This document shows positions 36,867 through 45,390 of a stretch of 64,000 bases of DNA, in pieces (position 1 is the stretch's first letter; every line of letters begins with the position of its first letter). The stretch spans positions 62,001 through 126,000 of the forward strand of contig JAGAMA010000001.1 in the NCBI GenBank assembly GCA_017624955.1. Reading direction: 5' to 3'. The notes under the pieces were generated by a model. It was not told the origin of the DNA. It ran no database searches and worked only from the letters and a program-made list of their open reading frames with translations. Origin of the DNA: Alistipes sp. (GTDB taxonomy: Bacteria; Bacteroidota; Bacteroidia; Bacteroidales; Rikenellaceae). The translations under genes were made by a program, and so were the position numbers.

Positions 36867-37327
36867 AAATCAGCAACGAAATCTTCTTTGAGGAGGTCGA
36901 GCGACTGCTCGGCGAGGGGTTAGAGGCGGAGTTTCTGCTGCGCGGATTCAGCATGCGCCCCCTGCTGCGCGACGGGCGCGATCGGGTCATTGTAGCCCCC
37001 TGCACGGCTGAAGACCCCCTGGAGGGCGAAGTCTATCTCTTCCGCTATCGGGGTCGTCATTTCCTGCACCGCCTCCACCGCATCGAGGGGGAGGAGCTGG
37101 TGATGCGGGGCGACGGAAATTACCGCCTGGAAGAGCGTTGCAAAGCAACAGATCTCGTGGCACGCCTACGGTGCGTGCGTCGTCCTTCGGGAAAAGTAAT
37201 CGACTGCTCATCACGCAGTTGGCGCACAAAGTCGGCTATCTGGTGCGCACTGCCGGCCATCGTAAGGCGCGTGATTCTGGGCGTACTGCGAAGAGTAAAA
37301 AAACTAACGGGAACTAAAGGAAACTAA
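36863..37327 (+). CDS. S24/S26-type signal peptidase-like protein
   Basis: A 154-residue protein with the catalytic serine motif GFSMRPLLRDG (Ser30) and a second motif LHRLHRIEG followed by RGDGN. The usual lysine of bacterial type I signal peptidases is not seen; a histidine stands there, as in SipW/ER-type enzymes. A hydrophobic segment lies near the C-terminus (ALPAIVRRVILGVL). It is the last gene of the ABC-HprK-like-peptidase operon and might cleave or mature the exported product. The substrate peptide is not in sight. Confidence 0.75.
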   Translation: MKISNEIFFEEVERLLGEGLEAEFLLRGFSMRPLLRDGRDRVIVAPCTAEDPLEGEVYLFRYRGRHFLHRLHRIEGEELVMRGDGNYRLEERCKATDLVARLRCVRRPSGKVIDCSSRSWRTKSAIWCALPAIVRRVILGVLRRVKKLTGTKGN

Positions 37328-37412
37328 AGGAGACTAAGGGGAACTAAAGTTCAACCTACCCCCTTAGCAACCCTTAATAACCCTTAGCTACCCTTAGCAC
37401 CCTTTTCAACTC
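37307..37412. repeat. TAAAGG-unit hairpin
   Basis: AACTAAAGGAAACTAAAGGA and similar units are answered by CCCTTAGCAACCCTTAATAA and CCCTTAGC units. It overlaps the end of the peptidase-like gene and closes that operon. Confidence 0.75.
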
Positions 37413-37422
37413 CCACCGAAAC

Positions 37423-37454
37423 AAAAAACCGAGGCTCTTTCGAACCTCGGTTTT
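37423..37454 (-). terminator. Intrinsic terminator of tsf
   Basis: AACCGAGG and CCTCGGTT form the stem; on the minus strand it is followed by TTTTTT. It lies about 20 nt beyond the tsf stop. Confidence 0.85.
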
Positions 37455-37474
37455 CTTTATGGGAGTTATCGGAA

Positions 37475-38305
37475 TTACTCACCCAGCGCGAAACGCTTGT
37501 AAGCAACTACCGTAGCCTCCTTGTCGGCCTTGTGGATGAAGTCGGCGATCGACTCCTTCTCGCCTACCACGCACTGGTTCAGCAGCGTGTTCTCCTCGAA
37601 GAACTTGCGCATCTTACCCTCGGCGATCTTCTCCAGAATAGCCTCCGGCTTGTTGGCATTCTTCGGATCCTGCTTCATGGCCTCGATAGCGATCTTACGC
37701 TCGTGCTCAACCGTCTCGGCGGGGCAATCGGCAACGTCGATCGAGATGGGAGCCATAGCCGTAGCCTGCATAGCAACGGTGTGAGCTACCTCCTCGGGAA
37801 CCTCCTTGTTGAAACCGAGAACCGTACCGAGCTTCTTGTTGAAGTGTACATAGGCGTTGCAGTAGGGAGCCTCGATGCGGGCGTAGTATGCCAGCTCGAT
37901 CTTCTCACCCGTCTGACCCGACTTCTCGGTTACCATCTCCTCTACGGTGTGACCCTCGGCGTTCTTCACAGCCAGCAGGGCCTCACGATCAGCAGCGTCG
38001 GCAGCAACAGCCAACTCGAGCATCTCGTTTACCGAAGCCGAGTACTCCTCGTTCTGAGCAACGAAGTCGGTCTCGCAAGCCAGGCAGATGATATAGGCCT
38101 TCGTGCCTACAACCTTCGTGGCAACAACACCCTCCGTAGCGTTGCGATCGGCACGCTTGGCAACAACCAGCTTACCCTTCTCGCGGATGATATCCTGGGC
38201 ACGGGCGAAATCACCCTCAGCCTCCATCAGAGCCTTCTTGCAGTCCATCATGCCGGCACCCGTCATCTTACGGAGCTTCATGACATCAGCAGCCTTGATT
38301 TCCAT
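37475..38305 (-). CDS. tsf: Elongation factor Ts
   Basis: A 276-residue EF-Ts, which recharges EF-Tu with GTP. The N-terminal UBA-like region VMKLRKMTGAGMMDCKKALM is present, then the core with CETDFVAQNEE. An upstream frame extends 15 codons, but the ATG at 38305 gives the family start. It follows rpsB by about 34 nt. Confidence 0.96.
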   Translation of the reverse strand: MEIKAADVMKLRKMTGAGMMDCKKALMEAEGDFARAQDIIREKGKLVVAKRADRNATEGVVATKVVGTKAYIICLACETDFVAQNEEYSASVNEMLELAVAADAADREALLAVKNAEGHTVEEMVTEKSGQTGEKIELAYYARIEAPYCNAYVHFNKKLGTVLGFNKEVPEEVAHTVAMQATAMAPISIDVADCPAETVEHERKIAIEAMKQDPKNANKPEAILEKIAEGKMRKFFEENTLLNQCVVGEKESIADFIHKADKEATVVAYKRFALGE

Positions 38306-38339
38306 AGTCTTTGTGTGTTTAAGGTTTATTGTCAATAAT

Positions 38340-39179
38340 TTACTCGGCATCGGCAGCAGCCTCCGTAGCGGCGACTACCTCCTTAACAGCCTCCTCCTGG
38401 GCATCAACCGTAGCCTTTACAGCCTTCTTGATGCGGGGCTTGGCCTCCTTCTTGGGAGCAGCAGCCTCAGCCTCCTGAGCCTCCTTCTCCAGGCGACGCT
38501 CCTCCGAACCCTCGGCGATGGCAGCGCACATCACGTCGAGAACGACAGCAATCGACTTCGAAGCATCATCGTTTGCAGGGATAACGTAATCAATGTTGGT
38601 CGGATCACAACAAGTATCAACCATTGCAAATACGGGGATGTTGAGTCGCTTTGCCTCCTTCACGGCGTTTGCCTCCTTCTGTACGTCGATGACGAACAGA
38701 GCTGCCGGCAGACGGGTCAGGTCAGCGATCGAACCGAGGTTCTTCTCCAACTTGGCGCGCTGGCGCTCGATCTGGAGCTTCTCTCGCTTCGAGAAATTAT
38801 CGAAAGTACCGTCCGAGGCCATCTTGTCGATCGTGGCCATCTTCTTAACGGCTTTGCGTATGGTGGGGAAGTTCGTCAGCATACCGCCTGCCCAACGCTC
38901 AGTAACGTAAGGCATGCCTACTGCTGCCACCTTCTCGGCAACAATATCCTTTGCTTGTTTCTTGGTGGCTACGAACAGCACGCGACGACCGCTCTTAGCG
39001 ATCTGCTTGATGGCTGCAGCAGCCTCATCGAGCTTGAGCACGGTCTTGTGCAGGTCGATGATGTGGATGCCGTTCTTCTCCATGAAGATGTAGGGAGCCA
39101 TTTTGGGGTTCCACTTACGCTTCAGGTGACCGAAGTGTGCACCGGCCTCCAGTAATGTATTAAAATCTGTACGTGACAT
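38340..39179 (-). CDS. rpsB: 30S ribosomal protein S2
   Basis: A 279-residue S2 that starts LLEAGAHFGHLKRKWNPKM and carries FVATKKQAKDIV. The last about 45 residues are an Ala/Glu/Lys-rich tail (KKEAKPRIKKAVKATV and similar), longer than in many bacteria but usual in Bacteroidetes. It comes 195 nt after rpsI, the longest gap within this ribosomal operon, and is followed by tsf. Confidence 0.96.
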   Translation of the reverse strand: MSRTDFNTLLEAGAHFGHLKRKWNPKMAPYIFMEKNGIHIIDLHKTVLKLDEAAAAIKQIAKSGRRVLFVATKKQAKDIVAEKVAAVGMPYVTERWAGGMLTNFPTIRKAVKKMATIDKMASDGTFDNFSKREKLQIERQRAKLEKNLGSIADLTRLPAALFVIDVQKEANAVKEAKRLNIPVFAMVDTCCDPTNIDYVIPANDDASKSIAVVLDVMCAAIAEGSEERRLEKEAQEAEAAAPKKEAKPRIKKAVKATVDAQEEAVKEVVAATEAAADAE

Positions 39180-39374
39180 TTTAATTCAAATGGTTATAAA
39201 TTTTAATTCTCTTTTCTTCAATCAACCGAGTAGCGGCCTCTTCACGAGGTGAGTCTCAGTCGATTTTCCGCGGACGAGCAACACCGGGGCAGTACATATA
39301 TAATATAAGGTGTAGTCCCTCGCTGTTTGAAACTCGATCCGTGCGTTGCCGAAATTCGGTCCAGGGCGATAATA
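39180..39374 (-). promoter_or_regulatory. Long structured leader before rpsB
   Basis: The 195-nt spacer between rpsI and rpsB holds no open frame. On the minus strand it contains several possible stems, for example CACCTCGTGAAGAGG, and an AT-rich stretch (TTATATTATATATG). In other bacteria rpsB-tsf is autoregulated through an upstream leader. A leader or internal promoter here is an inference. Confidence 0.4.
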
Positions 39375-39761
39375 TTAACGCTTGCTGAACTGGAACTTGC
39401 GACGTGCTCCGGGCTGTCCGGGCTTCTTACGCTCAACCACGCGCGAATCACGCGTCAGGAAACCGGCCTTCTTCAGTGCCGGACGCATCTCGGCGTCGAT
39501 CTCGCAAAGAGCACGAGCGATACCCAGACGGGCAGCCTCGGCCTGACCCTTGATGCCACCACCCACGAGGTTGATCGTGATGTCGTAGTTCTCCAGCGTG
39601 TTGGTAGCCAGCAGCGGCTGCTTAACCTGGAAACGAAGGATGTCGAGCGAGAAATAGTCGGCCAGAGCCTTGTGGTTGATTGTAATCTGACCATTACCCG
39701 GCTTCACATATACGCGAGCCACAGCTGCCTTACGGCGACCTACGGTGTTTACAACTTCCAT
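39375..39761 (-). CDS. rpsI: 30S ribosomal protein S9
   Basis: A 128-residue S9. It opens NTVGRRKAAVARVYVKPGNG and ends with the KKPGQPGARRKFQFSKR tail that reaches the P-site tRNA. It is located 8 nt downstream of rplM, the standard L13-S9 pair. Confidence 0.97.
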   Translation of the reverse strand: MEVVNTVGRRKAAVARVYVKPGNGQITINHKALADYFSLDILRFQVKQPLLATNTLENYDITINLVGGGIKGQAEAARLGIARALCEIDAEMRPALKKAGFLTRDSRVVERKKPGQPGARRKFQFSKR

Positions 39762-39769
39762 CTTCTTTC

Positions 39770-40225
39770 TTACTTAATCTCGTTTAACTTAATTGCCTTG
39801 GGGTTCTGAGCGGCGTGCGGATGCTCCTCGCCGGCATAAACCTTCAGGTTCTTGATAATGTGCTCGCCCAGACGCGTCTTGGGGAGCATACCCTTCACGG
39901 CCTTCTCAATTACGAAGGTCGGCTTCTTCTTCAGGTAATCGGCCGGGGTAGCGAAACGCTGACCACCGGGATAACCCGTGTGACGCACATAGACCTTGTC
40001 GGTCATCTTCTTGCCCGTGAGCTTCACCTTCTCAGCGTTGATCACGATGACATAGTCACCACAATCGGCGTGGGGAGTAAAGCAGGGCTTGTTCTTGCCT
40101 CGGAGGATCTTCGCGATCTGCGATGCAAGACGTCCCAGTACCTCGTTCGTTGCATCGATAACGTACCACTCCTTGGTAACGCCCTCTGCAGTAGCCGAGA
40201 TAGTCTTGTAGCTTAATGAATCCAC
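39770..40225 (-). CDS. rplM: 50S ribosomal protein L13 (GTG start)
   Basis: A 151-residue L13. It begins MDSLSYKTISATAEG, which matches Bacteroidetes L13, so the GTG at 40225 is the right start although no ATG is present there. Conserved features include LGRLASQIAKILRGKNKPCF and VKGMLPKTRLGEHI. It leads the rplM-rpsI-rpsB-tsf cluster behind a consensus promoter and a small leader hairpin. Confidence 0.96.
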   Translation of the reverse strand: MDSLSYKTISATAEGVTKEWYVIDATNEVLGRLASQIAKILRGKNKPCFTPHADCGDYVIVINAEKVKLTGKKMTDKVYVRHTGYPGGQRFATPADYLKKKPTFVIEKAVKGMLPKTRLGEHIIKNLKVYAGEEHPHAAQNPKAIKLNEIK

Positions 40226-40263
40226 TGTGTTTTACGTTTAATTTAACTTGTTGTAATCCTAAT

Positions 40264-40278
40264 CCCGCACTTTGCGGG
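40264..40278 (-). promoter_or_regulatory. Hairpin at the 5' end of the rplM leader
   Basis: On the minus strand the leader starts with CCCGCAAAGTGCGGG, a six-pair hairpin with a small loop. It lies just after the predicted transcription start and could be an L13 autoregulatory site or a stabiliser. Confidence 0.45.
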
Positions 40279-40282
40279 TGCG

Positions 40283-40313
40283 CAAAGGTACGAAAAAGTT
40301 TTGGATTTACAAA
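40283..40313 (-). promoter_or_regulatory. Promoter of rplM-rpsI-rpsB-tsf
   Basis: On the minus strand TTTG (40313-40310), 19 nt, then TACCTTTG (40290-40283) fit the consensus exactly. The leader would be about 55 nt. Confidence 0.8.
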
Positions 40314-40331
40314 ATAAATTAAAAATTAATT

Positions 40332-40432
40332 AAAGGGCGAAAAGGGCAACAAGGGCGAGAAAGGAAAAGGGAAAAGGGAAAAGGCGCAAAGGAAAAAACC
40401 TTTACGCCTTTATCGCCTTTAACGCCTTTGTC
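40332..40432. repeat. AAAGG-unit hairpin after the decarboxylase operon
   Basis: Units AAAGGGCGAAAAGGGCAAC, and GGAAAAGG runs, are answered by CCTTTACGCCTTTATCGCC and further CGCCTTT units. It lies past the end of the minus-strand decarboxylase operon. Confidence 0.65.
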
Positions 40433-40434
40433 AA

Positions 40435-40458
40435 AATCAAAGGCTATAAAATCGGAAA
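40435..40458. repeat. Solo end of the GATTTTAnAGG element
   Basis: On the minus strand this reads GATTTTATAGCCTTTGATTT followed by TGAC, close to both ends of the element at 12501-12612. CTATAAAATCGGAAAC is identical at 12603-12618 and 40443-40458, and in both places it touches the stop codon of a minus-strand gene. Confidence 0.55.
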
Positions 40459-41679
40459 CTATCCGAGGAACGACAGCAACAGACCTGCTGCCACGGCCGA
40501 ACCAACCACACCGGCTACATTCGGGCCCATGGCGTGCATCAGGAGGAAGTTAGAAGGATTCTCCTCCTGGCCCACCTTCTGCGATACACGGGCAGCCATC
40601 GGCACAGCCGACACACCGGCCGAACCAATCAGCGGGTTGATCTTGTTACCCTCCTTGAGGAAGCAGTTCATCAGCTTAGCGAAGAGTACACCGCAAGCCG
40701 AAGCTACACCGAAGGCAACCACACCCATCACCATAATCTTGATGGTCGAGGGGCTGAGGAAGGTATTAGCCGTAGCCGTAGCACCTACCGTAAGACCCAG
40801 GAAGATTACCACGATGTTCATCAGCTCGTTCTGCACGGTCTTCGAGAGACGCTCCACCACGCCCGACTCCTTCATCAGGTTACCCAGCATGAGGCAGCCA
40901 ATCAGCGGAGCAGCATCGGGAAGCAGCAGCGAGATGATCGAAGCGATCACGATCGGGAAGAGGATGCGCTCCTTCTTCGACACCTGACGCAGGGTGCTCA
41001 TCTTGATCTGGCGCTCCTTCTTCGTGGTCAGCGCACGCATGATGGGCGGCTGAATCACCGGCACGAGGGCCATGTACGAGTAGGCAGCCACAGCGATCGG
41101 GCCAAGGAGCTCGGGAGCGAGCTTGGCAGTCAGGAAGATGGCCGTCGGGCCGTCAGCACCGCCGATGATACCGATCGAACCGGCCTGCTCGGGGGTAAAG
41201 CCCAGGGCATAAGCAGCCAGGAAGGTAGCGAAGATACCGATCTGGGCAGCAGCACCCAGCAGGAAGCTCTTGGGGTTGGCGATCAGCGGACCGAAGTCGG
41301 TCATGGCGCCCACACCCACGAAGATCAAGCAGGGATAGATACCGAGCTTAACACCCAGGTAGAGGTAGTCCAAAAGGCCGGGAGCGATCGGGCCGTCGTG
41401 CGAAGTGAAGACATCCCAATGCACATGGCCACCGGCGAAGAGCTCCTCATGGAAGAGACCCGCACCGGGGAGGTTCGTCAGGAGCATACCGAAGGCGATG
41501 GTCATCATCAGCATCGGCTCATACTCCTTCTTGATGGCCAGGTAGAGCAGGAAGAAGGCGATCAGAATCATCACCAGGTTACCCCAGCCCATCTCCGAGA
41601 AGAAGGCGGTGAAACCCATCGATGAGAAGAACTTCTCCAGGCTCTCCAGCGCGAAATTCGATTGCAGGAGATTCAACAT
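40459..41679 (-). CDS. mmdB: Na+-translocating decarboxylase beta subunit
   Basis: A 406-residue membrane protein with about nine helices, of the OadB/MmdB/GcdB family that links decarboxylation of carboxybiotin to Na+ export. Key segments are [17 protein letters not shown], the [14 protein letters not shown] motif near residue 173, and [18 protein letters not shown] near the end. Its companions make methylmalonyl-CoA decarboxylase the best call. It starts 3 nt after the biotin carrier gene and ends the operon. Confidence 0.92.
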   Translation of the reverse strand: MLNLLQSNFALESLEKFFSSMGFTAFFSEMGWGNLVMILIAFFLLYLAIKKEYEPMLMMTIAFGMLLTNLPGAGLFHEELFAGGHVHWDVFTSHDGPIAPGLLDYLYLGVKLGIYPCLIFVGVGAMTDFGPLIANPKSFLLGAAAQIGIFATFLAAYALGFTPEQAGSIGIIGGADGPTAIFLTAKLAPELLGPIAVAAYSYMALVPVIQPPIMRALTTKKERQIKMSTLRQVSKKERILFPIVIASIISLLLPDAAPLIGCLMLGNLMKESGVVERLSKTVQNELMNIVVIFLGLTVGATATANTFLSPSTIKIMVMGVVAFGVASACGVLFAKLMNCFLKEGNKINPLIGSAGVSAVPMAARVSQKVGQEENPSNFLLMHAMGPNVAGVVGSAVAAGLLLSFLG

Positions 41680-41682
41680 AGC

Positions 41683-42144
41683 TTACTCGATCACGATTAA
41701 GTTGTCACCCTCCATCACCGTAGCACCCTGCTGTACGCAGATCTGCTTAACGACACCGGCGCGGTCCGAGTCAATGTTGTTCTCCATCTTCATAGCCTCC
41801 AGCACGAGGAGCGTCTGGCCTACGGCTACCGTGTCACCCACGGCTACCTTCACGGCCATTACCGTACCGGGCAGCGGGCACTTGATAGCACCTGCAGCGG
41901 CAGCAGCGGGACGCTGTACGGGAGCCGACGGAGCGGCCGTCTGAGGCGTAATCTGGGCACTGTTGGCCGTCTTGGGGGCAGCAGCTACCTGGGGCTTCAC
42001 GGCCGGTGCAGCCTTGCCTCCCTCGATCTCTACCTCGTAGTGCGTACCGTTTACAGTCACACGAGCCAGCGTCGAAGCCTCATTCACCTCGTCGATCTGG
42101 ACATTGTAGGTATGACCGTTGATTTTCAATGTGTAGTCTTTCAT
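41683..42144 (-). CDS. mmdC: Biotin carboxyl carrier protein of the decarboxylase
   Basis: A 153-residue protein with an N-terminal strand-rich part, an Ala/Pro-rich flexible linker (residues about 45-85) and a biotinyl domain. The biotin-accepting lysine lies in EAMKMEN. The domain carries the carboxyl group from the alpha subunit to the membrane beta subunit. It starts 8 nt after the small membrane subunit. Confidence 0.93.
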   Translation of the reverse strand: MKDYTLKINGHTYNVQIDEVNEASTLARVTVNGTHYEVEIEGGKAAPAVKPQVAAAPKTANSAQITPQTAAPSAPVQRPAAAAAGAIKCPLPGTVMAVKVAVGDTVAVGQTLLVLEAMKMENNIDSDRAGVVKQICVQQGATVMEGDNLIVIE

Positions 42145-42152
42145 AGTTTTGC

Positions 42153-42509
42153 TTATTTTCTATCGGGTAACTGGGTTAAACCGTGAATCTTCGAGTTCCA
42201 CGGCGAGTAGGCACGCTTCGCGCTCATGATCGTCAGCACCTCCGACTCACGGTCGTGCAGGGCGCTCTTGTAGAGCTTCAAAGCGGCGGTAATGGCGGCG
42301 ATCTCCTCCTCATGGAGCTGAGCATCCGAAACGGGCTTCGACTCCACGGCGGCCATCTTGCGCTTCGGCTGAGCGGTAAAGATCACACCGAAGAGCTTCA
42401 TGACAAAGACCAGAAGAACCAGCACAGCGAAGACCAGACATACGCTGATCACCGTGCACCAGATCATCTCCGTCCATCCCCAGCCTGTAACAGCTAACAT
42501 GTTCATCAT
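42153..42509 (-). CDS. mmdD: OadG-family small membrane subunit (delta)
   Basis: A 118-residue protein with one long N-terminal hydrophobic helix (about residues 15-40, VISVCLVFAVLVLLVFVM) and a hydrophilic remainder. Such OadG-like subunits hold the soluble decarboxylase parts on the membrane subunit. The C-terminus is charged, including SAKRAYSPWNSKIHG. It lies 12 nt after the carboxyltransferase gene. Confidence 0.82.
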   Translation of the reverse strand: MMNMLAVTGWGWTEMIWCTVISVCLVFAVLVLLVFVMKLFGVIFTAQPKRKMAAVESKPVSDAQLHEEEIAAITAALKLYKSALHDRESEVLTIMSAKRAYSPWNSKIHGLTQLPDRK

Positions 42510-42521
42510 AGCCTAACGGGA

Positions 42522-44087
42522 TTACAAAGGAATGTTCGAGTGTTTCTTCGCGGGGTTCTGCAGGCGCTTCGTAGCGAGCGACTGGAGGGCACGAATCACG
42601 CGGAAGCGCGTGTTGCGCGGCTCGATTACATCGTCGATGTAGCCGTAGCGGGCTGCGTTGTAGGGGTTCGAGAACTTCTCGTTGTACTCGGCCTCCTTCT
42701 CGGCGATGAACTTTGCCTTCTCCTCGGGCTTGTCGGCCAGCTCCTTGAGCTCCTTGCCATACAATACCTCGACAGCACCGCTGGCACCCATTACGGCGAT
42801 CTCGGCCGACGGCCAAGCGTAGTTGATATCGCCACGGATGTGCTTCGACGACATCACGATATAGGCACCACCATAAGCCTTACGCAGCGTCACGGTCACC
42901 TTGGGTACCGTAGCCTCGCAGTAGGCAAAGAGGAGCTTCGCACCGTGCGTGATCACACCACCATACTCCTGGGTCGTACCCGGCAGGAAGCCCGGCACAT
43001 CCACGAGCGTCACGAGCGGAATGTTGAAGGCATCGCAGAAGCGCACGAAGCGGGCAGCCTTGCGCGAAGCGTTGATGTCCAGCACACCGGCCATGAACTT
43101 GGGCTGGTTGGCGATGATACCCACCGACTGACCGTTGAAACGGGCAAAGCAGGTGATGATGTTCTTGGCATAGCCTGCGGCCTGCTCCAGGTACTCGCCG
43201 TTATCGACGATGGCCTTGATTACCTCGGTCATGTCGTAGGGCTTGTTGATGTTGTCGGGGATGATCTCGTTGAGCGAATCCTCCAGACGGGTCGGCAGAT
43301 CGGTGCATACGGCCAGCGGCGTATCCTCCATGTTGTTCTGCGGCATGTACGACAAGAGGTCCTTGATGATCTTGATACCCTCCTCCTCGGTATCGACAGC
43401 GAACTGGGCAACACCCGAGCGCGTGGTGTGCATCGTAGCACCACCCAACTGCTCCTGCGTTACGTCCTCACCCGTCACGGTCTTCACCACCTTCGGGCCC
43501 GTGAGGAACATGTTCGAGGTCTCCTTCTTCATGATGATAAAGTCGGTCAGCGCGGGCGAGTACACGGCACCACCGGCGCAAGGACCGAAGATGGCCGAGA
43601 TCTGGGGAATCACACCCGAAGCCATCACGTTACGCTGGAAGATGTTGGCGTAACCTGCCAGGGCGTTCACACCCTCCTGGATACGGGCACCACCCGAGTC
43701 ATTCAGACCGATGCAGGGGGCACCGTTGCGCATCGCCATATCCATAATCTTGCAGATCTTGTCGGCCATCGAGAGCGACAGCGAACCTGCCGTCACGGTG
43801 AAGTCCTGTGCAAAAACATAGACCAGACGACCGGCGATCGTACCGTAACCGGTTACCACACCGTCACCGAACGTATGGCTCTTGTCCATACCGAAGTCGT
43901 AACAGCGGTGCGTTACGAACATGTCGAACTCCTCGAACGAACCCTCGTCCAGGAGCATCTCGATACGCTCACGAGCCGTGTACTTGCCTTTGGCATGCTG
44001 CGCCTCGATGCGCTTCTGACCGCCACCCATGCGAGCCGTCTCGCGGTTTTCGATCAGTTTGTTGATTTTAGCTTGAATTTCGCTCAT
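42522..44087 (-). CDS. mmdA: Methylmalonyl-CoA decarboxylase/propionyl-CoA carboxylase carboxyltransferase subunit
   Basis: A 521-residue carboxyltransferase. It shows [17 protein letters not shown], the [15 protein letters not shown] oxyanion region, a second conserved GVVTHGAKLL-type site and the end [19 protein letters not shown]. It removes CO2 from methylmalonyl-CoA, or with reversed flow adds it, passing the carboxyl to the biotin carrier. With the beta, delta and biotin genes directly downstream and the epimerase upstream, decarboxylation to propionyl-CoA is favoured. Confidence 0.93.
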   Translation of the reverse strand: MSEIQAKINKLIENRETARMGGGQKRIEAQHAKGKYTARERIEMLLDEGSFEEFDMFVTHRCYDFGMDKSHTFGDGVVTGYGTIAGRLVYVFAQDFTVTAGSLSLSMADKICKIMDMAMRNGAPCIGLNDSGGARIQEGVNALAGYANIFQRNVMASGVIPQISAIFGPCAGGAVYSPALTDFIIMKKETSNMFLTGPKVVKTVTGEDVTQEQLGGATMHTTRSGVAQFAVDTEEEGIKIIKDLLSYMPQNNMEDTPLAVCTDLPTRLEDSLNEIIPDNINKPYDMTEVIKAIVDNGEYLEQAAGYAKNIITCFARFNGQSVGIIANQPKFMAGVLDINASRKAARFVRFCDAFNIPLVTLVDVPGFLPGTTQEYGGVITHGAKLLFAYCEATVPKVTVTLRKAYGGAYIVMSSKHIRGDINYAWPSAEIAVMGASGAVEVLYGKELKELADKPEEKAKFIAEKEAEYNEKFSNPYNAARYGYIDDVIEPRNTRFRVIRALQSLATKRLQNPAKKHSNIPL

Positions 44088-44120
44088 TGCTAAATGTGTT
44101 GTTATTGAATTGTGTTGGGT

Positions 44121-44531
44121 TTATTTGTTCTTATTCTCGCACAGCTCGGTGAGGATGCCCTGCGTCGATTTCGGGTGCAGGAAGGCGATCGTCAGACCCT
44201 CGGCACCCTTGCGGGGGGTCTTGTCGATGAGGCGGATGCCCTGCTGCTCGGCATCGGCCAGCTGTGCCTCGATATCCTCGCAGGCGAGGGCCATGTGGTG
44301 GATACCTACGCCCTTGTTCTCGATGTACTTGGCGATGGTCGAATCCTCCGACGTGGGCTCCAGCAGCTCGATCTTCGTCTGACCCAGCTGGAAGAAGGCC
44401 GTCTTTACCTTCTGATCAGCCACCTCCTCGATGGCATAACACTTCAGACCCAGTACGTTCTCCCAGTAGGGAATTGCCTCGTCGAGGCTCTTTACAGCAA
44501 CGCCAAGGTGCTCAATGTGAGATACTTTCAT
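44121..44531 (-). CDS. mce: Methylmalonyl-CoA epimerase
   Basis: A 136-residue glyoxalase-fold protein. It begins VSHIEHLGVAVKSLDEAI and carries KGVGIHHMALAC; the metal ligands are the histidines in these motifs and the glutamates near FFQLGQTKIELLEP. It interconverts the R and S forms of methylmalonyl-CoA, feeding the decarboxylase from the mutase reaction. It is the first gene of the operon, 33 nt ahead of mmdA. Confidence 0.95.
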   Translation of the reverse strand: MKVSHIEHLGVAVKSLDEAIPYWENVLGLKCYAIEEVADQKVKTAFFQLGQTKIELLEPTSEDSTIAKYIENKGVGIHHMALACEDIEAQLADAEQQGIRLIDKTPRKGAEGLTIAFLHPKSTQGILTELCENKNK

Positions 44532-44598
44532 GATGAAAATAAATTTTTATGGTTAATGTTTTGTGAAAATTGTTCGCTTAAACCCGTTTTTGGGCACA

Positions 44599-44629
44599 CA
44601 AAGATACAAAATTAAGCGCAAAGCACCAA
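44599..44629 (-). promoter_or_regulatory. Promoter of the mce-mmd operon
   Basis: On the minus strand TTG (44629-44627), 20 nt, then TATCTTTG (44606-44599). A second box TAATTTTG lies directly beside it at 44614-44607. The mce leader would be about 65 nt. Confidence 0.65.
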
Positions 44630-44676
44630 GCAAAAAGCGGAAAGTTTTTCTTTAGAAAAAGGGGCAGTGAGAAAAG

Positions 44677-44752
44677 GTGTCACAGGTGTCACAGGTGTCA
44701 CGGGTGTCACGGGTGTCACGCCCTGTGACACTGTGACAGTGTGACACCCGAG
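44677..44752. repeat. GTGTCAC-unit hairpin, copy 1
   Basis: GGTGTCACAG units repeat five times, followed by the core GTGTCACGCCCTGTGACAC and then GTGACAGTGTGACACC. It folds as one stem. The same core in reverse complement occurs at 45393-45465, so the two copies face each other. Confidence 0.8.
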
Positions 44753-44759
44753 GAATTAA

Positions 44760-44860
44760 AATTAAAGGGCAGCTAAAGGCGACTAAAGGCAACTAAAGGC
44801 AACTAAAGGCGATTAACGCGCCCCCTTAGCAACCTTTAGCCCCCCTTACCACCCCTTCCT
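44760..44860. repeat. TAAAGG-unit hairpin
   Basis: GGCGACTAAAGGCAACTAAA and similar units face CCTTAGCAACCTTTAGCC. It lies just inside the GTGTCAC hairpin. Confidence 0.7.
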
Positions 44861-45235
44861 CCCCCCCCGCAACCGTAAGACTCCCCAAACCACCCGATAG
44901 GCATGTTCAATGATTGTACGATAGCGTGGCCGTGGTTTTACCCACCACACAACACGCTACCCTACACACTACATACGGCACAACACGACAGCCTACGCAA
45001 TACGGCACCGACTTGTCGCGTAGTTACCCAAGGCAACCGTGCTTGCCGTAAGTCTAATAGGGAGAGCCGATAGCGAAGCCTATACACACCTAATATTTAT
45101 AAATAATATTTATATATATTAGTTCTTATATAAGCACATGCAGCGCTATGCAACCAGGCAGCAGTGCTTGCTCACGACCGGACTCGGTGGTGAGCCGTAA
45201 GGAAGGCAAAAGTTCAATGGTTGTACTTTTTGTGT
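44861..45235. other. Gene-free stretch with direct repeat and AT-rich palindrome
   Basis: No credible gene is present. TTCAATGATTGTAC near 44907 and TTCAATGGTTGTAC near 45212 are direct repeats about 305 bp apart, each after a CCGTAAG. Between them, the motif GCCGTAAGTC recurs and an AT-rich near-perfect palindrome (CTAATATTTATAAATA with TATTTATATATATTAG) sits at about 45093-45125. It could be a remnant of a mobile element or a protein-binding region. Confidence 0.4.
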
Positions 45236-45380
45236 AGGCGACTGGAGGGAGCTGAAGGCGACTAAAGGCGACTAAAGGGTGCTAAAGGTTACTAAAGGTT
45301 GCTAAAGGTTGCTAAAGGCGTTCTTTAATAACCCTTAGTCACCCTTAATAACCCTTAGTCTCCCTTAGTCTCCCTTTAAT
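45236..45380. repeat. TAAAGG-unit hairpin
   Basis: GGCGACTAAAGGCGACTAAA and GGTTGCTAAAGG units are answered by ACCCTTAGTCACCCTTAATA and CCCTTAGTC units. It mirrors the array at 44760-44860. Confidence 0.7.
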
Positions 45381-45390
45381 TCTTAATCCC

